Source of the DNA: Frigidibacter sp.
GTDB taxonomy: Bacteria; Pseudomonadota; Alphaproteobacteria; Rhodobacterales; Rhodobacteraceae
Assembly: GCF_030695035.1 (NCBI RefSeq)
Contig: NZ_JAUYTT010000008.1
Coordinates: forward strand, 958,118 to 1,022,117
DNA length: 64,000 nt
Direction: 5' to 3'
Shown here: positions 8,463 through 16,835 of the stretch, piece by piece
Layout of the letters: each line of letters opens with the position of its first letter
Numbering within the stretch: position 1 is the stretch's first letter
Position numbers and translations under genes: made by a program
The notes under the pieces: generated by a model
Seen by the model: the letters and a program-made list of their open reading frames with translations, nothing else
Database searches by the model: none
What the model was told of the DNA's origin: nothing

Positions 8463-9272
8463 TCAGCCCGCATCCCGCACCAGCCGGAAGCCAAGATAGT
8501 CCGGCGGCACGCCCGCGGCGCAGCCGCCCGAGCGGGCGTCGCGGATGAAGTCGATCACGAAGGCGCGGTGCTTGCCCTGCACCGCCCGCACGCCGCAATA
8601 GTCGCTGCGGGTGGCGATGGCGGTGCCGTCCGGTGTCAGGGTGCCGTTCTGGAAGCAGGTTTCGGTCCATTCCCAGACATTTCCGGCGATGTCGGCCACC
8701 CCCAGCCCGTTCTCCCCGAAATGCCCCTGCGGGTGCGGCTGCATGTCGGCCTCGCCGCGCAGCTCCACCTCGCGCAGATAGCTGGCGATCCAGCGGCGCG
8801 AGGGGTCGGCGCCGTTCATGTCCTCGGCGAATCCATCGTCAAAGCCCCGCTCGCCCGCCGCGCGCAGCCATTCGGCATCGGTGGGCAGGCGCCAAGTCTC
8901 GCCGGTTTGGGCCGAGAGCCAGGCGGCATAGGCGGTCGCGTCGGCATGGTTGATGTTGGTCTGCGGCATCCCCGCCTGCCCGGTGGCCGGCAGCTGCGGA
9001 CAGTCGCGGTCGGCCACACAGCGGGCGTAGTCGGCCTCACTCACATGGAATTTCATCACGTCCAGCGCGGCGGCCGCCCGCTGCTCCATCGGCGCATCGA
9101 CTATGCGGGTGCCTTGGCGGAACTCGCCGGCAGGGCGATACTCCTGCGGACCGGCGGCAATGCGGATGGTTGCGGGCGCGGCGAGAGTCGCCTCGGGCTC
9201 GGGACGCAAGGCCGCTACCCCCGCAATCACGGCAAGGGCGAACAGCAGGGCAAGCGCGGCGGGGGTGGTCAT
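8463..9272 (-). CDS. nirV: NirV, formylglycine-generating-enzyme-like protein
   Basis: This 269-residue protein has an N-terminal hydrophobic signal or anchor (ALALLFALAVIAGVAAL) and a SUMF1/FGE-sulfatase fold. Visible family motifs are MKFHVSEADYARCV, PQTNINHADATAYAAWLS, WRLPTDAEWLRAA, GVADIAGNVWEWTETCF and DYLGFRLVR at the C-terminus. It lies immediately downstream of the copper nitrite reductase gene on the same strand. That matches the nirK-nirV pair known in Rhodobacter sphaeroides and relatives. NirV is co-transcribed with nirK there but has no firmly proven role; maturation of the reductase or of a neighbouring periplasmic protein is a guess. Confidence 0.85.
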   Translation of the reverse strand: MTTPAALALLFALAVIAGVAALRPEPEATLAAPATIRIAAGPQEYRPAGEFRQGTRIVDAPMEQRAAAALDVMKFHVSEADYARCVADRDCPQLPATGQAGMPQTNINHADATAYAAWLSAQTGETWRLPTDAEWLRAAGERGFDDGFAEDMNGADPSRRWIASYLREVELRGEADMQPHPQGHFGENGLGVADIAGNVWEWTETCFQNGTLTPDGTAIATRSDYCGVRAVQGKHRAFVIDFIRDARSGGCAAGVPPDYLGFRLVRDAG

Positions 9273-9294
9273 GGCAGGCTCCTGAAAACGGTGA

Positions 9295-9322
9295 GGGCGG
9301 CCCCGGAACCCCGGAGCCGCCC
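9295..9322 (-). promoter_or_regulatory. Stem-loop between nirK and nirV
   Basis: GGGCGGC (9295-9301) pairs with GCCGCCC (9316-9322), with an inner CCGG/CCGG pairing. It lies 13 bases past the nirK stop and has no T-run on the minus strand. It may protect the nirK message or lower read-through into nirV. Confidence 0.45.
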
Positions 9323-9335
9323 CGTCAACGCGAGG

Positions 9336-10487
9336 TCACGGCAGGGCGGTGCGCCCCTCGTGCAGCACGTCATATTCGACCGGGGCTACCACCTGTTCCA
9401 TCAGGTCGTTGTTCCAGTCGCCGCCGACGATCACATGGGCCGTGGCACCAAGGTTCACCGCCTCGATCAGGTTGTGGTTCACGTAGGCATAGACCCCCGG
9501 CTGCAAGAAGGTGTAGAGCGCCGCCCCGGCCGAGCCGCCTCGGATGAACCATGTTTCCAGATCGCGGTCCGGCGCGTTGTTGAACTTGCCGCTTTCCCAG
9601 ACCAGATCGCCATGCCCGCCGATCAGGTGCGGGCGGCTGTCGCGGTTCGCCTGGCTGTGCACGAACAGCACTGTCTCGCCCTGCTCGGCGACCAGCGCGC
9701 CGGTGCCGGTCAGTGCGCCGACCCGGCCATTGAACACCACATGCGAGGGGATCAGCCCGTTCATCACCTCCAGCATGTCGGAATAGCCCTCGCCGGCATC
9801 GGCAAAGCGCATGTATTCGCCGTCGTCGCCGCGCGGGATGTAGAAGTCGTTCTCGCCGATATGGTAGATCCGGTCATAGGAGACCGGCTTGCCCAGATGG
9901 TCCTTCAGCCCGTCCCGCGGCAGCACCATGATCGCGCCCGACATGCCGGACACGACGTGCCACGGAATCATCGGGCCCCCGGGGGCGCAGTGATAGACGA
10001 ACACCCCCGGCCGCGTGGCCTTGAAGCGCAGCACCGCCTTTTCGCCGGGGTTGACCAGCGTCAGCGACCCACCGCCAAGCGCGCCGGTGGCGGCATGGAA
10101 GTCGATATTGTGCTGCATCATGTTCTCGGGCGGGTTGAACAGCGTCAGTTCAACATAGTCGCCCTCATGCACCACCATCATCGGGCCGGGGACCGAACCG
10201 TTGAACGTCATCGCCTGGATCCAGGCATTCTCGTCGACCTGCAGCTCCTGCTCGATGATCTTCATCTCGAACTCGACGATCTGCGGCCCGACCGTCGCCA
10301 CCTGCTCATGCTCATGCACGAAGGGCGGGGCGACCAGTTTCACCTTGCGGCGTGTCATGGAAGACAGATCGACCGGGGCAGCGGCAGAGGTGTCCATCAC
10401 CTCTTCGGCGGCCGCAGATGTCTTGAGGACATAGGGCGAGGCGGCAACCAGTGCGGCCCCCATGAGTGCAGCGCGTCTGGTCAGCAT
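9336..10487 (-). CDS. nirK: Copper-containing nitrite reductase NirK
   Basis: NirK reduces nitrite to nitric oxide in the periplasm during denitrification. The 383-residue precursor begins [19 protein letters not shown], a twin-arginine type signal. Both cupredoxin domains are complete. Copper ligands visible by motif are HNIDFHA (His126, His131; Asp129 is the catalytic acid), [13 protein letters not shown] (His166, Cys167, His176), Met182 in GMSG, the catalytic His in IPSHVVFNG, and GGHGDLVWE for the type 2 site. I chose ATG 10487 because AAAGGAAT lies just upstream and the signal peptide starts there; a longer frame exists upstream. An NnrR/FNR-like site lies 63 bp before the start. Confidence 0.97.
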   Translation of the reverse strand: MLTRRAALMGAALVAASPYVLKTSAAAEEVMDTSAAAPVDLSSMTRRKVKLVAPPFVHEHEQVATVGPQIVEFEMKIIEQELQVDENAWIQAMTFNGSVPGPMMVVHEGDYVELTLFNPPENMMQHNIDFHAATGALGGGSLTLVNPGEKAVLRFKATRPGVFVYHCAPGGPMIPWHVVSGMSGAIMVLPRDGLKDHLGKPVSYDRIYHIGENDFYIPRGDDGEYMRFADAGEGYSDMLEVMNGLIPSHVVFNGRVGALTGTGALVAEQGETVLFVHSQANRDSRPHLIGGHGDLVWESGKFNNAPDRDLETWFIRGGSAGAALYTFLQPGVYAYVNHNLIEAVNLGATAHVIVGGDWNNDLMEQVVAPVEYDVLHEGRTALP

Positions 10488-10549
10488 CTGATATTCCTTT
10501 CGAGAATGAACCATTTCCCGAAATCTAGGCCGCAGCCCGGTCGCCTTCG

Positions 10550-10563
10550 TTGTGATGCAGCAA
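10550..10563. promoter_or_regulatory. FNR/NnrR-type site upstream of nirK
   Basis: TTGTGATGCAGCAA has the TTG-N8-CAA form bound by FNR/CRP-family regulators. NnrR/NNR, the nitric-oxide-responsive member, is known to activate nirK in Rhodobacter and Paracoccus. The centre is about 70 bp before the nirK start codon, which fits a class II site near -41.5. Confidence 0.72.
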
Positions 10564-10646
10564 CGTTCGGCGCGGTTCCTTGGGGCAATCGGGCCGCCGT
10601 CCCGGGCCGGTGGGTACGGGCCGGGTGGCGGTTGCCCCAAGGCGGG

Positions 10647-11453
10647 TCAGTCGAAGGGGCTTGGGCTGGGAAAGCGGCCGATGGGCAGGATGTCGGATAC
10701 AAGCCCTGCCCCCTCAACCCATGTGTGCAGCGTCACGGCGCCGGGCTCCAAGATCAGCGAGTGAATCGCATCTGCGCGCAGGTCGCGGTGGACGGCATGG
10801 GCGGTTGACGGCGCGATCTGGCAGGTGACCTTGCCGATCTGCCCGGTCATGGCCCGGTGAACATGGCCGGACATCATGCGAACCGGGCCGGGATGCGCCT
10901 GCAGCCGATCCATCAGCGCCGCCCCGTTGCGCAGGTTGTCAGCATCCATTGCGGGGATGCCGGACTGCATCCACGGGTGATGCGTCACCACCACCACCGG
11001 GCGATCCCCGAAGGACCGCAGGCTGCGGTCGAGGAAGGTGAAGCCTTCGTCCGCCAGCCAGCCATGATGGGCACCGTCCAAAAGCGTGTCGAGCCCGATC
11101 ACAGCGAAGGGGCCAAAGTCGCGCAGCCAGTGGATCGGGCCAGCCTCGGGCATCCAGTCCGCACCGGCAAAGGCCGCACGCATGGCGGTGTGGCTGTCAT
11201 GGTTGCCGGGGATTGCCAGCCAAGGCAGGTCAAGGCCCGCCATGATCTCGGCAAACAGGGCGTATTCCTCGGACCTGCCGTCGTCGGTCAGATCGCCGGT
11301 GACGATGGCGCAGTCGACCGGGCCAAGCGCCGGCAGCCGCGCGTTGATCGAGGCGACGGCGGCGCGCAGCGCGGTGACGGTGTCGGACTGGCCGCAGACA
11401 AGCTGGCCTTCGGGCACGATATGGGGATCGCTGATCTGGATGAAGGCGGGCAT
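10647..11453 (-). CDS. GpdQ-like metallophosphodiesterase
   Basis: This 268-residue calcineurin-like phosphoesterase has all metal-binding blocks of class III phosphodiesterases: ISDPH (residues 7-11), GDLTDDG near 55, GNHDSH near 84, THHPW near 165 and GHVH near 205. The overall layout resembles GpdQ of Enterobacter, which hydrolyses glycerophosphodiesters, and the cyclic-nucleotide enzymes CpdA/Rv0805. There is no signal peptide, so it acts in the cytoplasm. The gene directly follows the ABC ATPase gene (adjacent stop and start), which suggests it cleaves the imported substrate. Family is firm; substrate is inferred from context. Confidence 0.85.
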   Translation of the reverse strand: MPAFIQISDPHIVPEGQLVCGQSDTVTALRAAVASINARLPALGPVDCAIVTGDLTDDGRSEEYALFAEIMAGLDLPWLAIPGNHDSHTAMRAAFAGADWMPEAGPIHWLRDFGPFAVIGLDTLLDGAHHGWLADEGFTFLDRSLRSFGDRPVVVVTHHPWMQSGIPAMDADNLRNGAALMDRLQAHPGPVRMMSGHVHRAMTGQIGKVTCQIAPSTAHAVHRDLRADAIHSLILEPGAVTLHTWVEGAGLVSDILPIGRFPSPSPFD

Positions 11454-12488
11454 TCAGGCGGCGGCTTTCTCTGGGGTCAGGGTCAGAATGGATTGCGGCG
11501 CGATGGCAAGGCGCACCGTCTCGCCGGGCTTCGGGGCGGATTGGCCCTGATGCAGGCAGAACAGGGTCTGATCCGTCGCGCCGCTTAGGGCGATGCGGTA
11601 ATGGGTGCCAAGGAAGGTGACGGCGGTGACGCGGGCGGTCAGCGGGCCGTCCTGGGCGAGCCGCACATCCTCGGCCCGCACGAAGGCGGCCATGCCGTCA
11701 GACGGGGCAGCCAGCGCCAGAGTGCCGCCCGGCAGGTGCAGCTGATCGCCCTCGATCCGGCCGCCAAGGGGCATCGAGTTACCAACAAAGCGCGCGACGA
11801 AGGCGTTTTGCGGTGCCCGGTACAGCGCCTCGGGCGTGCCGATCTGGGCAACGCGGCCCTGGCTCATCACCGCAACCCTGTCGGCAATCGCCATCGCCTC
11901 GTCCTGATCATGGGTCACGAAGATCGCGGTGATCCCAAACTGGCGCAGCAGCGCCGCCAGCTCATCGCGCAACTGCCCGCGCAGGGCAGCATCGAGTGCC
12001 GACAGCGGCTCATCCAGCAACAGCAGGCGCGGGCGCGGCGCGAAGGCACGGGCCAGCGCCACCCGCTGCCGCTGCCCGCCCGACAGCGCGCCGATCGCCC
12101 GCCCGGCATAGGGCTCCAGCCGGCACAGCGCGATCACCTCATCGACCCGTGCGTCGATCTGCGCGCGTGGCAGGCCCTGCATCTTCAGCCCGTAGCCGAT
12201 ATTGCCGCGCACCGACATGTTGGGGAAGAGGGCGTAGGACTGGAACACCATCCCCACCTTCCGCCGCTCTACCGGCTGGTGGGTCATGTCATCGTCCTTG
12301 AATCGGATCTCGGCCCCGGCATCGGCCGTCTCCAACCCCGCGATAATGCGCAAAAGCGTGGTCTTGCCGCAGCCCGAGGGGCCAAGCAGCGACACGATCT
12401 CGCCCTCGGCGATATCGAGGTCGGTCGGCAGCAGCGCGCGGGTGCCGCCGGGATAGGTCTTGGCGATGTTGCGAAGGGTCAGGGTCAT
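11454..12488 (-). CDS. ABC importer ATPase (PotA/FbpC/PhnT type)
   Basis: This 344-residue ATPase has Walker A GPSGCGKTT (about residues 38-46), the Q-loop VFQSYALFP, signature LSGGQRQRVALARA, Walker B LLLLDEPLSALD and the switch histidine in FVTHDQDEAM. A C-terminal TOBE regulatory domain runs from about 250. I chose ATG 12488 (MTLTLRNIAKTYPGG) because a GAGGA ribosome site precedes it; upstream codons in the frame belong to the permease gene. It energises the two permeases encoded just upstream. Such ATPases serve importers of polyamines, ferric iron, thiamine or phosphonates; the downstream phosphodiesterase favours a phosphorus ester here. Confidence 0.9.
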   Translation of the reverse strand: MTLTLRNIAKTYPGGTRALLPTDLDIAEGEIVSLLGPSGCGKTTLLRIIAGLETADAGAEIRFKDDDMTHQPVERRKVGMVFQSYALFPNMSVRGNIGYGLKMQGLPRAQIDARVDEVIALCRLEPYAGRAIGALSGGQRQRVALARAFAPRPRLLLLDEPLSALDAALRGQLRDELAALLRQFGITAIFVTHDQDEAMAIADRVAVMSQGRVAQIGTPEALYRAPQNAFVARFVGNSMPLGGRIEGDQLHLPGGTLALAAPSDGMAAFVRAEDVRLAQDGPLTARVTAVTFLGTHYRIALSGATDQTLFCLHQGQSAPKPGETVRLAIAPQSILTLTPEKAAA

Positions 12489-12498
12489 TGGGCGATCC

Positions 12499-13284
12499 TC
12501 ATTTGGTAATCTGCTGCGCGCGGGCGCTGGCCCATTGCATGGCAAGCAGCAGCGGCACGATCATCACGAAGAAGATCAGCGTATAGGCCGAGGCGATTTC
12601 GAGCCGCATCGAGGCGTAGCTGTCGGCCAGCCCCACGGGCAGGGTTTTCAGGAAGGGTGTGTGCAGCATCCAGGTCAGGTTGAACTCGCCGATGGAGAGG
12701 GTGACGACAGTCAGCGCCCCCGCCAGAATGCCCGGCAGCGCATTCGGCACCACCACATCGAAGAACCGCCGCGCCGGGCCGGCGCCAAGGGTGGCTGCGC
12801 CCTCTTCCAGCGTCTTGAGGTCGATGGCGGCCAGAACCGATTGGACGGAGCGCACCATGAAGGGCAGCGTGTAGAGGACATGGCCGACGAGGATGAAGGT
12901 CCAGCTCATCCGGAAGCCCTTGTAGCTGCCGTAGAGCTGCAGCAGCGCCAGCGCCAGCGCGAGGCCGGGAATGGCCAGCGGCAGGGAAATGAACTCCTCC
13001 ACCGCGCGCGACAGCCGGCCCGGGTTGCGGGCAAGCGCATAGGCCGCGGGCACGCCGATCACCAGAGTCACGCACAGGCAGGCCAGCGCGATGCCAAGCG
13101 ACAGGAAGATGGACGAGGCGTAAAGCTCCCACACCACGCCAATCCAGTCCAGCGTCAGGCCAGAGCTGATGCCCTGGAAGTAGTTCACCGTCACGCCCGC
13201 CAGAACCGACTGGATCGTCGGCACGAGCAGGAAGGCGGCCGCCAGCAGCGTCACCGCCAGTTGCAGGGCTTTTCCCATCCGCAT
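12499..13284 (-). CDS. ABC importer permease 2 (PhnV/PotC type)
   Basis: A 261-residue inner-membrane permease with six predicted hydrophobic segments. The BPD-transporter coupling loop reads EEGAATLGAGPARRFFDVVVPNALPGI near residue 170-195, matching the EAA motif. It forms the channel together with the upstream permease. It starts at ATG 13284, four bases after the upstream permease stop, and ends 10 bases before the ATPase start, so the genes form one operon. Confidence 0.88.
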   Translation of the reverse strand: MRMGKALQLAVTLLAAAFLLVPTIQSVLAGVTVNYFQGISSGLTLDWIGVVWELYASSIFLSLGIALACLCVTLVIGVPAAYALARNPGRLSRAVEEFISLPLAIPGLALALALLQLYGSYKGFRMSWTFILVGHVLYTLPFMVRSVQSVLAAIDLKTLEEGAATLGAGPARRFFDVVVPNALPGILAGALTVVTLSIGEFNLTWMLHTPFLKTLPVGLADSYASMRLEIASAYTLIFFVMIVPLLLAMQWASARAQQITK

Positions 13285-13288
13285 GGCC

Positions 13289-14092
13289 TCAGCCCCCCGC
13301 CGCGATAGTGGAGCCCGAGAAGCTGCGGGCCAGGAACAGCATTCCCCAAGTGACGATGCCCAGCAGGACGGACAGGGCGGCGGCCATGGCGATGTTCGCC
13401 GACAGCGTGAACTCGGTGTAGATCACCATCGGCAACACATCGATATTGGTGGCCAGCGTGAAGGCGGTGCCAAAGGCCCCCATCGCGGTGGCAAAGGCAA
13501 TCGCGCCGGCGGCGACCAGCGCGGGCGCCAGCGCCGGGATCAGCACATCGCGCAGCACCCGGTGCGGCGGCGCGCCCAGCGTGCGGGCCGCCTCCTCCAA
13601 CGCAGGATCGATCTTTTCGGCAGCCGCCATTACCGTCAGCAGCACGCGGGGGATCGAGAAATAGAGATAGCCGAGGAACAGCCCGAAGATCGAATAGGCA
13701 AAGACCACATGGCCGGGGAAGATGGTGTTGAACAGCCCCTGCCGTCCGCCCAGCAAGATGATCATGAAGCCCACGACGACGCCCGGAAAGGCCAGCGGCA
13801 GCGTCAGGATCGACAGCAGCACCGCCCGCCCGCGAAAGCGGTTGCGGGTCAGGAACAGCCCGGCGGTGGTGGACACGACAAGCGCGGCGATGGTGACGCA
13901 GACCGACACCAGAACCGTCTGCACCAGCGTCGTCAGGTAGCGGGGCGTGTGCAGGATCTGCCAGTAGATGCCCCAGCCGGCCTCGCCCTCGCCCGAGGCA
14001 AGGACCAGCCGCACCAGCGGCAGCGCCAGGAAGGTCAGCGCGAAGATTGCGAGAGGCACGAGGCACAGGGCAACGAACTGCCGGGAAGACAT
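13289..14092 (-). CDS. ABC importer permease 1 (PhnU/PotB type)
   Basis: A 267-residue polytopic membrane protein with a large first periplasmic loop and the EAA coupling motif EEAARTLGAPPHRVLRDVLIP near residues 165-185. It pairs with the next gene as the heterodimeric channel of a type I ABC importer. The gene is separated from the binding-protein gene by 55 bp that hold a strong hairpin, a common way to keep binding protein in excess over permease. Confidence 0.88.
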   Translation of the reverse strand: MSSRQFVALCLVPLAIFALTFLALPLVRLVLASGEGEAGWGIYWQILHTPRYLTTLVQTVLVSVCVTIAALVVSTTAGLFLTRNRFRGRAVLLSILTLPLAFPGVVVGFMIILLGGRQGLFNTIFPGHVVFAYSIFGLFLGYLYFSIPRVLLTVMAAAEKIDPALEEAARTLGAPPHRVLRDVLIPALAPALVAAGAIAFATAMGAFGTAFTLATNIDVLPMVIYTEFTLSANIAMAAALSVLLGIVTWGMLFLARSFSGSTIAAGG

Positions 14093-14114
14093 GGGGAATT
14101 CCTTGGAATGGGTT

Positions 14115-14138
14115 GGGCAGGGCGCGACCGCCCTGCCC
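14115..14138 (-). promoter_or_regulatory. Intercistronic hairpin between binding-protein and permease genes
   Basis: GGGCAGGGCG, loop CGAC, CGCCCTGCCC: a perfect 10-bp stem just after the binding-protein stop. On the minus strand no T-run follows it, so it is more likely an mRNA-stabilising or partial-termination element than a full terminator. Confidence 0.6.
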
Positions 14139-14147
14139 TTTTGCTGG

Positions 14148-15158
14148 TTACTTCACTTCGGACAGGTAGCGCTCGCCGAAGGCAGCCTGCGCCGCGGCCA
14201 TCGCCGCATAGTCCACGGCCACGGCCCGCTCATAGTCGCTGTCGGGCAGGAAGCGGCCGGCCACGTCAGCGGGCAGTTCCACCGGACGGGCCGGCTTGAG
14301 GTAGGCATTGGTCCAGATCGCCTGACCTTCGTCCGAGAGGATGAAGTCCAACGCCTTCTTGCCGGCCTCGGCATGGGGGGCATCGGCCAAGAGGCTCATG
14401 ACATAGGGCACGCGGATGGTGCCTTCGCAGGGCAGCACGAATTCGTAATTGCCGCCCTCGTTGTATTTGGCGCGATAGGCGTTGAAGTCATAGTCGAACA
14501 GGATCGGGATCTCACCCGAGACGACGCGGGCATAGGAGGTCTGCTTGGGCACCAGCGGGCTATTGGCGGCCAGATCGTTGAAATACTTGATCGCCGGGTC
14601 GAAGTTGGTCAGATCGCCGCCGAACGCCTGGTTCACGGCAACCGCGCCGGCATAGCCCACGAAGGCCGAAGCCGGGTCGAGATAGCCGACCATCGCCTTG
14701 TATTCGGGCTTGGTCAGGTCGGCCCAGCATTGCGGCACCGGCGCGCCGGCCAGCGCATCGACGTTCACGAACATGCCAAGCGTGCCGTAATGCACGGCAA
14801 ACCAGTTGCCCTCGGGGTCTTTCAGCCCGTCCGGGATCTCGTCAAACCCTGCGGGCTTGTAGGGCTGAACGACGCCCTCCTTGATCGCCTGAATGCCGGT
14901 GGTCACGCCGTAATAGGCGACATCGGCCACGGGCGAGGCCTTTTCGGCGATCATCTGGCTGAGCGTCTGGCCGGAGTTCTTGTTGTCATGCGGCATGGTG
15001 ATGCCGGCCTGTTCGTCCAGCGCCTTCAGCATCGAGGCCCAGTCCGCCCATTCCGGCGGGCAGTTGTAGCAGACGGCGTCTTCGGCAAAGGCAACCTTGG
15101 TAAAGGCGGGCGCGGCGATGGCCGTTGCGAAGATAACGGCAAGAACGGTATGTTTCAT
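14148..15158 (-). CDS. ABC substrate-binding protein, family 1 (PhnS/AfuA type)
   Basis: This 336-residue exported protein starts MKHTVLAVIFATAIAAPAF and has a Sec signal ending around VAFA-ED. It then shows the two-lobe extracellular solute-binding fold (GVTTGIQAIKEGVVQPYKP, WADLTKPEYKAMVGYLDPAS, KKALDFILSDEGQAIW). A pair of cysteines (CYNC) follows the cleavage site closely and may form a disulphide. I chose ATG 15158 because AAGGATG lies 6 bases upstream. It is the first structural gene after the LacI regulator, four bases downstream of it. The ligand is not readable; a phosphodiester or phosphonate is inferred from the operon. Confidence 0.87.
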   Translation of the reverse strand: MKHTVLAVIFATAIAAPAFTKVAFAEDAVCYNCPPEWADWASMLKALDEQAGITMPHDNKNSGQTLSQMIAEKASPVADVAYYGVTTGIQAIKEGVVQPYKPAGFDEIPDGLKDPEGNWFAVHYGTLGMFVNVDALAGAPVPQCWADLTKPEYKAMVGYLDPASAFVGYAGAVAVNQAFGGDLTNFDPAIKYFNDLAANSPLVPKQTSYARVVSGEIPILFDYDFNAYRAKYNEGGNYEFVLPCEGTIRVPYVMSLLADAPHAEAGKKALDFILSDEGQAIWTNAYLKPARPVELPADVAGRFLPDSDYERAVAVDYAAMAAAQAAFGERYLSEVK

Positions 15159-15162
15159 CGGT

Positions 15163-16248
15163 TCATCCTTGTTGAGCGGTTTCGGCAGGGGGAGCGGACG
15201 GCGGTTGGGCTGCAACCCGACCGTCGTCACCTTTTCCCGGGGTCGGCGGGGCAAGCGTCGCCCCGGCCCGGAAATGGAATGGCAAGGCGGGCGGCTGAAC
15301 GGGCGCGCCGCCTTGCAATCTTTCAAGCAGCAGCCGGGCAGCCTGACGGCCCATCGCCTCGGGCGAGGTTTCGATGGTGGCCAGGGGCACCTCGAGCAGG
15401 CGGCCGATCTCGATCCCGTCGAAACCGGCGACCGACATGTCCTGCGGGACGCGCCAACCCAGCAGCCGCGCGGCCTTTTGCAGGGCGATGGCGAGGAAGT
15501 CGTTCGAGGCGAAGATCGCCGTCAGCCCGGGATGCTGGCCCAGGATCACGGCAAGGCGCTCTGGCTGGCGGGCCTCGCCCTCGCCGATCTCGATCAGCGC
15601 CGGGTCCGGCAGGCCCCTTGCCCGGCACTCGGCCAGAAACCCGGCATAGCGGTTGCGCGAGCGGTCCGAAGTCGAAAAGCGCAGGGCGAGGAAGCCGGTG
15701 CGCCGGTGGCCGAGCCCGGCGAACTGGCGGGCCACCTCGCGCGCCGCCTCGACATTATCCACATAGGAGGTGACGAACCCGTCAAGCGGATCATGGAACA
15801 TCAGCGCCACCGGGACACCGCGCTTGGACGCAAGCTGCAGGGCCGGGCTGCGGTCGGGCGCGACCATCGTGGCGATCAGCGCGTCGGTATCCTTGGACAG
15901 CAGCATCTCGATGGCGGCACCGTCCGCGGCCTCATCATAGTTGGAGCAGGAGATCAGCAGCTGGTAGCCCGAGCCCTGCAATTCCGCCTGCACGCCCTGC
16001 ACGGCTTCCGCAAAGACCGGGTTGGCGAGCGAGGGCACAAGGCAGCCAATGGTCATCGACCGGCGGCTTTGCAGGGCGCGGCCGATGGCAGAGAAGCTGA
16101 ACCCCAGCTCGCGCGCTGCCGTCTCGACCCGTTCGCGCACATCGGCGCTGGCGGAACCCGAGTTGTTCAGCACCCGGCTGGCCGTCGCCACACCGCATCC
16201 CGCCGCCTGCGCAACGTCCTTGATGGTGATGGCGGATTTTTGGGTCAT
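15163..16248 (-). CDS. LacI-family regulator of the adjacent ABC operon
   Basis: A 361-residue LacI/PurR-type repressor. The helix-turn-helix and hinge are at residues 8-60 (ITIKDVAQAAGCGVATASRVLNN split over the two helices; IGRALQSRRS in the hinge). The effector domain follows with the family landmarks IGCLVPSLANPVFAE and VAGFDGIEIGRLL. I chose ATG 16248 because the DNA-binding domain begins there. A perfect 18-bp palindrome lies 12 bp upstream, so it likely represses itself together with the downstream transporter and phosphodiesterase genes. The C-terminus is extended by about 25 low-complexity residues. Confidence 0.9.
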   Translation of the reverse strand: MTQKSAITIKDVAQAAGCGVATASRVLNNSGSASADVRERVETAARELGFSFSAIGRALQSRRSMTIGCLVPSLANPVFAEAVQGVQAELQGSGYQLLISCSNYDEAADGAAIEMLLSKDTDALIATMVAPDRSPALQLASKRGVPVALMFHDPLDGFVTSYVDNVEAAREVARQFAGLGHRRTGFLALRFSTSDRSRNRYAGFLAECRARGLPDPALIEIGEGEARQPERLAVILGQHPGLTAIFASNDFLAIALQKAARLLGWRVPQDMSVAGFDGIEIGRLLEVPLATIETSPEAMGRQAARLLLERLQGGAPVQPPALPFHFRAGATLAPPTPGKGDDGRVAAQPPSAPPAETAQQG

Positions 16249-16259
16249 GGTTTCGGCCC

Positions 16260-16277
16260 TGTGGAAACGTTTCCACA
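16260..16277. promoter_or_regulatory. LacI-family operator (perfect palindrome)
   Basis: TGTGGAAACGTTTCCACA is its own reverse complement with the central CG typical of LacI/PurR operators. It lies 12 bp before the lacI-type start codon at the head of the six-gene operon. Confidence 0.88.
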
Positions 16278-16451
16278 CCTTGTAGAGCGCGAATCCACAC
16301 AGGAATATGACAGCGGCGGAAAACAGGCTTTGCACCCGCGAAGCTATCTCGGCTGTCCCCTCGACCCAGTGCGGGCCAGACACTCCGCAAGCGATCAGCA
16401 CCCCAGTCAAGGGAAATTGCAAAGCGCCGCAGCCTCGCCGATGCTTGCGGG

Positions 16452-16564
16452 CATGACAGATACATGCCCCCCGACCACCCTGCCCCGCCCGATGCCTTCC
16501 GAAGACGGGATCCTCGCGTTCCTTGATCGCTCCGAGGCGCTGTTCCCGGCCGATGCGGCGGACG
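16452..16564 (+). pseudogene. N-terminal fragment of an unknown gene
   Basis: An ATG at 16452 opens MTDTCPPTTLPRPMPSEDG and stays open as plausible coding sequence for about 37 codons, up to the point where similarity to a peptide-binding protein begins in another frame. It looks like the head of a gene whose body was lost in a deletion. I cannot name the family. The stretch 16278-16451 shows nothing beyond the promoter region of the LacI operon. Confidence 0.35.
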
Positions 16565-16825
16565 CAACCGGACTGGAACGACACCCGCTTAAACAACCCC
16601 GAATTCGACGCGCTTCTGAACGACGCCAAGGGCGAGCTGGACGAGGCGAGACGGCGCGAGATGTATTCCTGGATGGCCTATCTGGTGCGCGATGAGGGCG
16701 GGCTGATCCTGCCGATGTTCAACAACTTCATCTCGGCCAATACCAACGACCTGCAGGGCTGGATCAACGATCCGACGCAGGATCTGATGAACGGCTACGC
16801 CCCGCATAAATGCTGGTTCGCCTGA
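16565..16825 (+). pseudogene. C-terminal remnant of a peptide ABC binding protein (DppA/OppA family)
   Basis: About 85 codons read WNDTRLNNPEFDALL, then EARRREMYSWMAYLVRDEGG, ILPMFNNFISANT and MNGYAPHKCWFA before a stop. This is the extreme C-terminus of a family 5 solute-binding protein, normally over 500 residues. The N-terminal five sixths are missing and the junction at about 16565 abuts an unrelated gene head. The remnant is followed 11 bp later by the matching permease gene, so it is the residue of a peptide transporter operon. Confidence 0.8.
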
Positions 16826-16835
16826 GGGTGCGCGC

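Noticed and set aside
8568..10808. Plus-strand 746-codon frame across nirV and nirK
   Set aside because: Antisense to two recognised genes; His/Arg/Gln-rich translation typical of a shadow.
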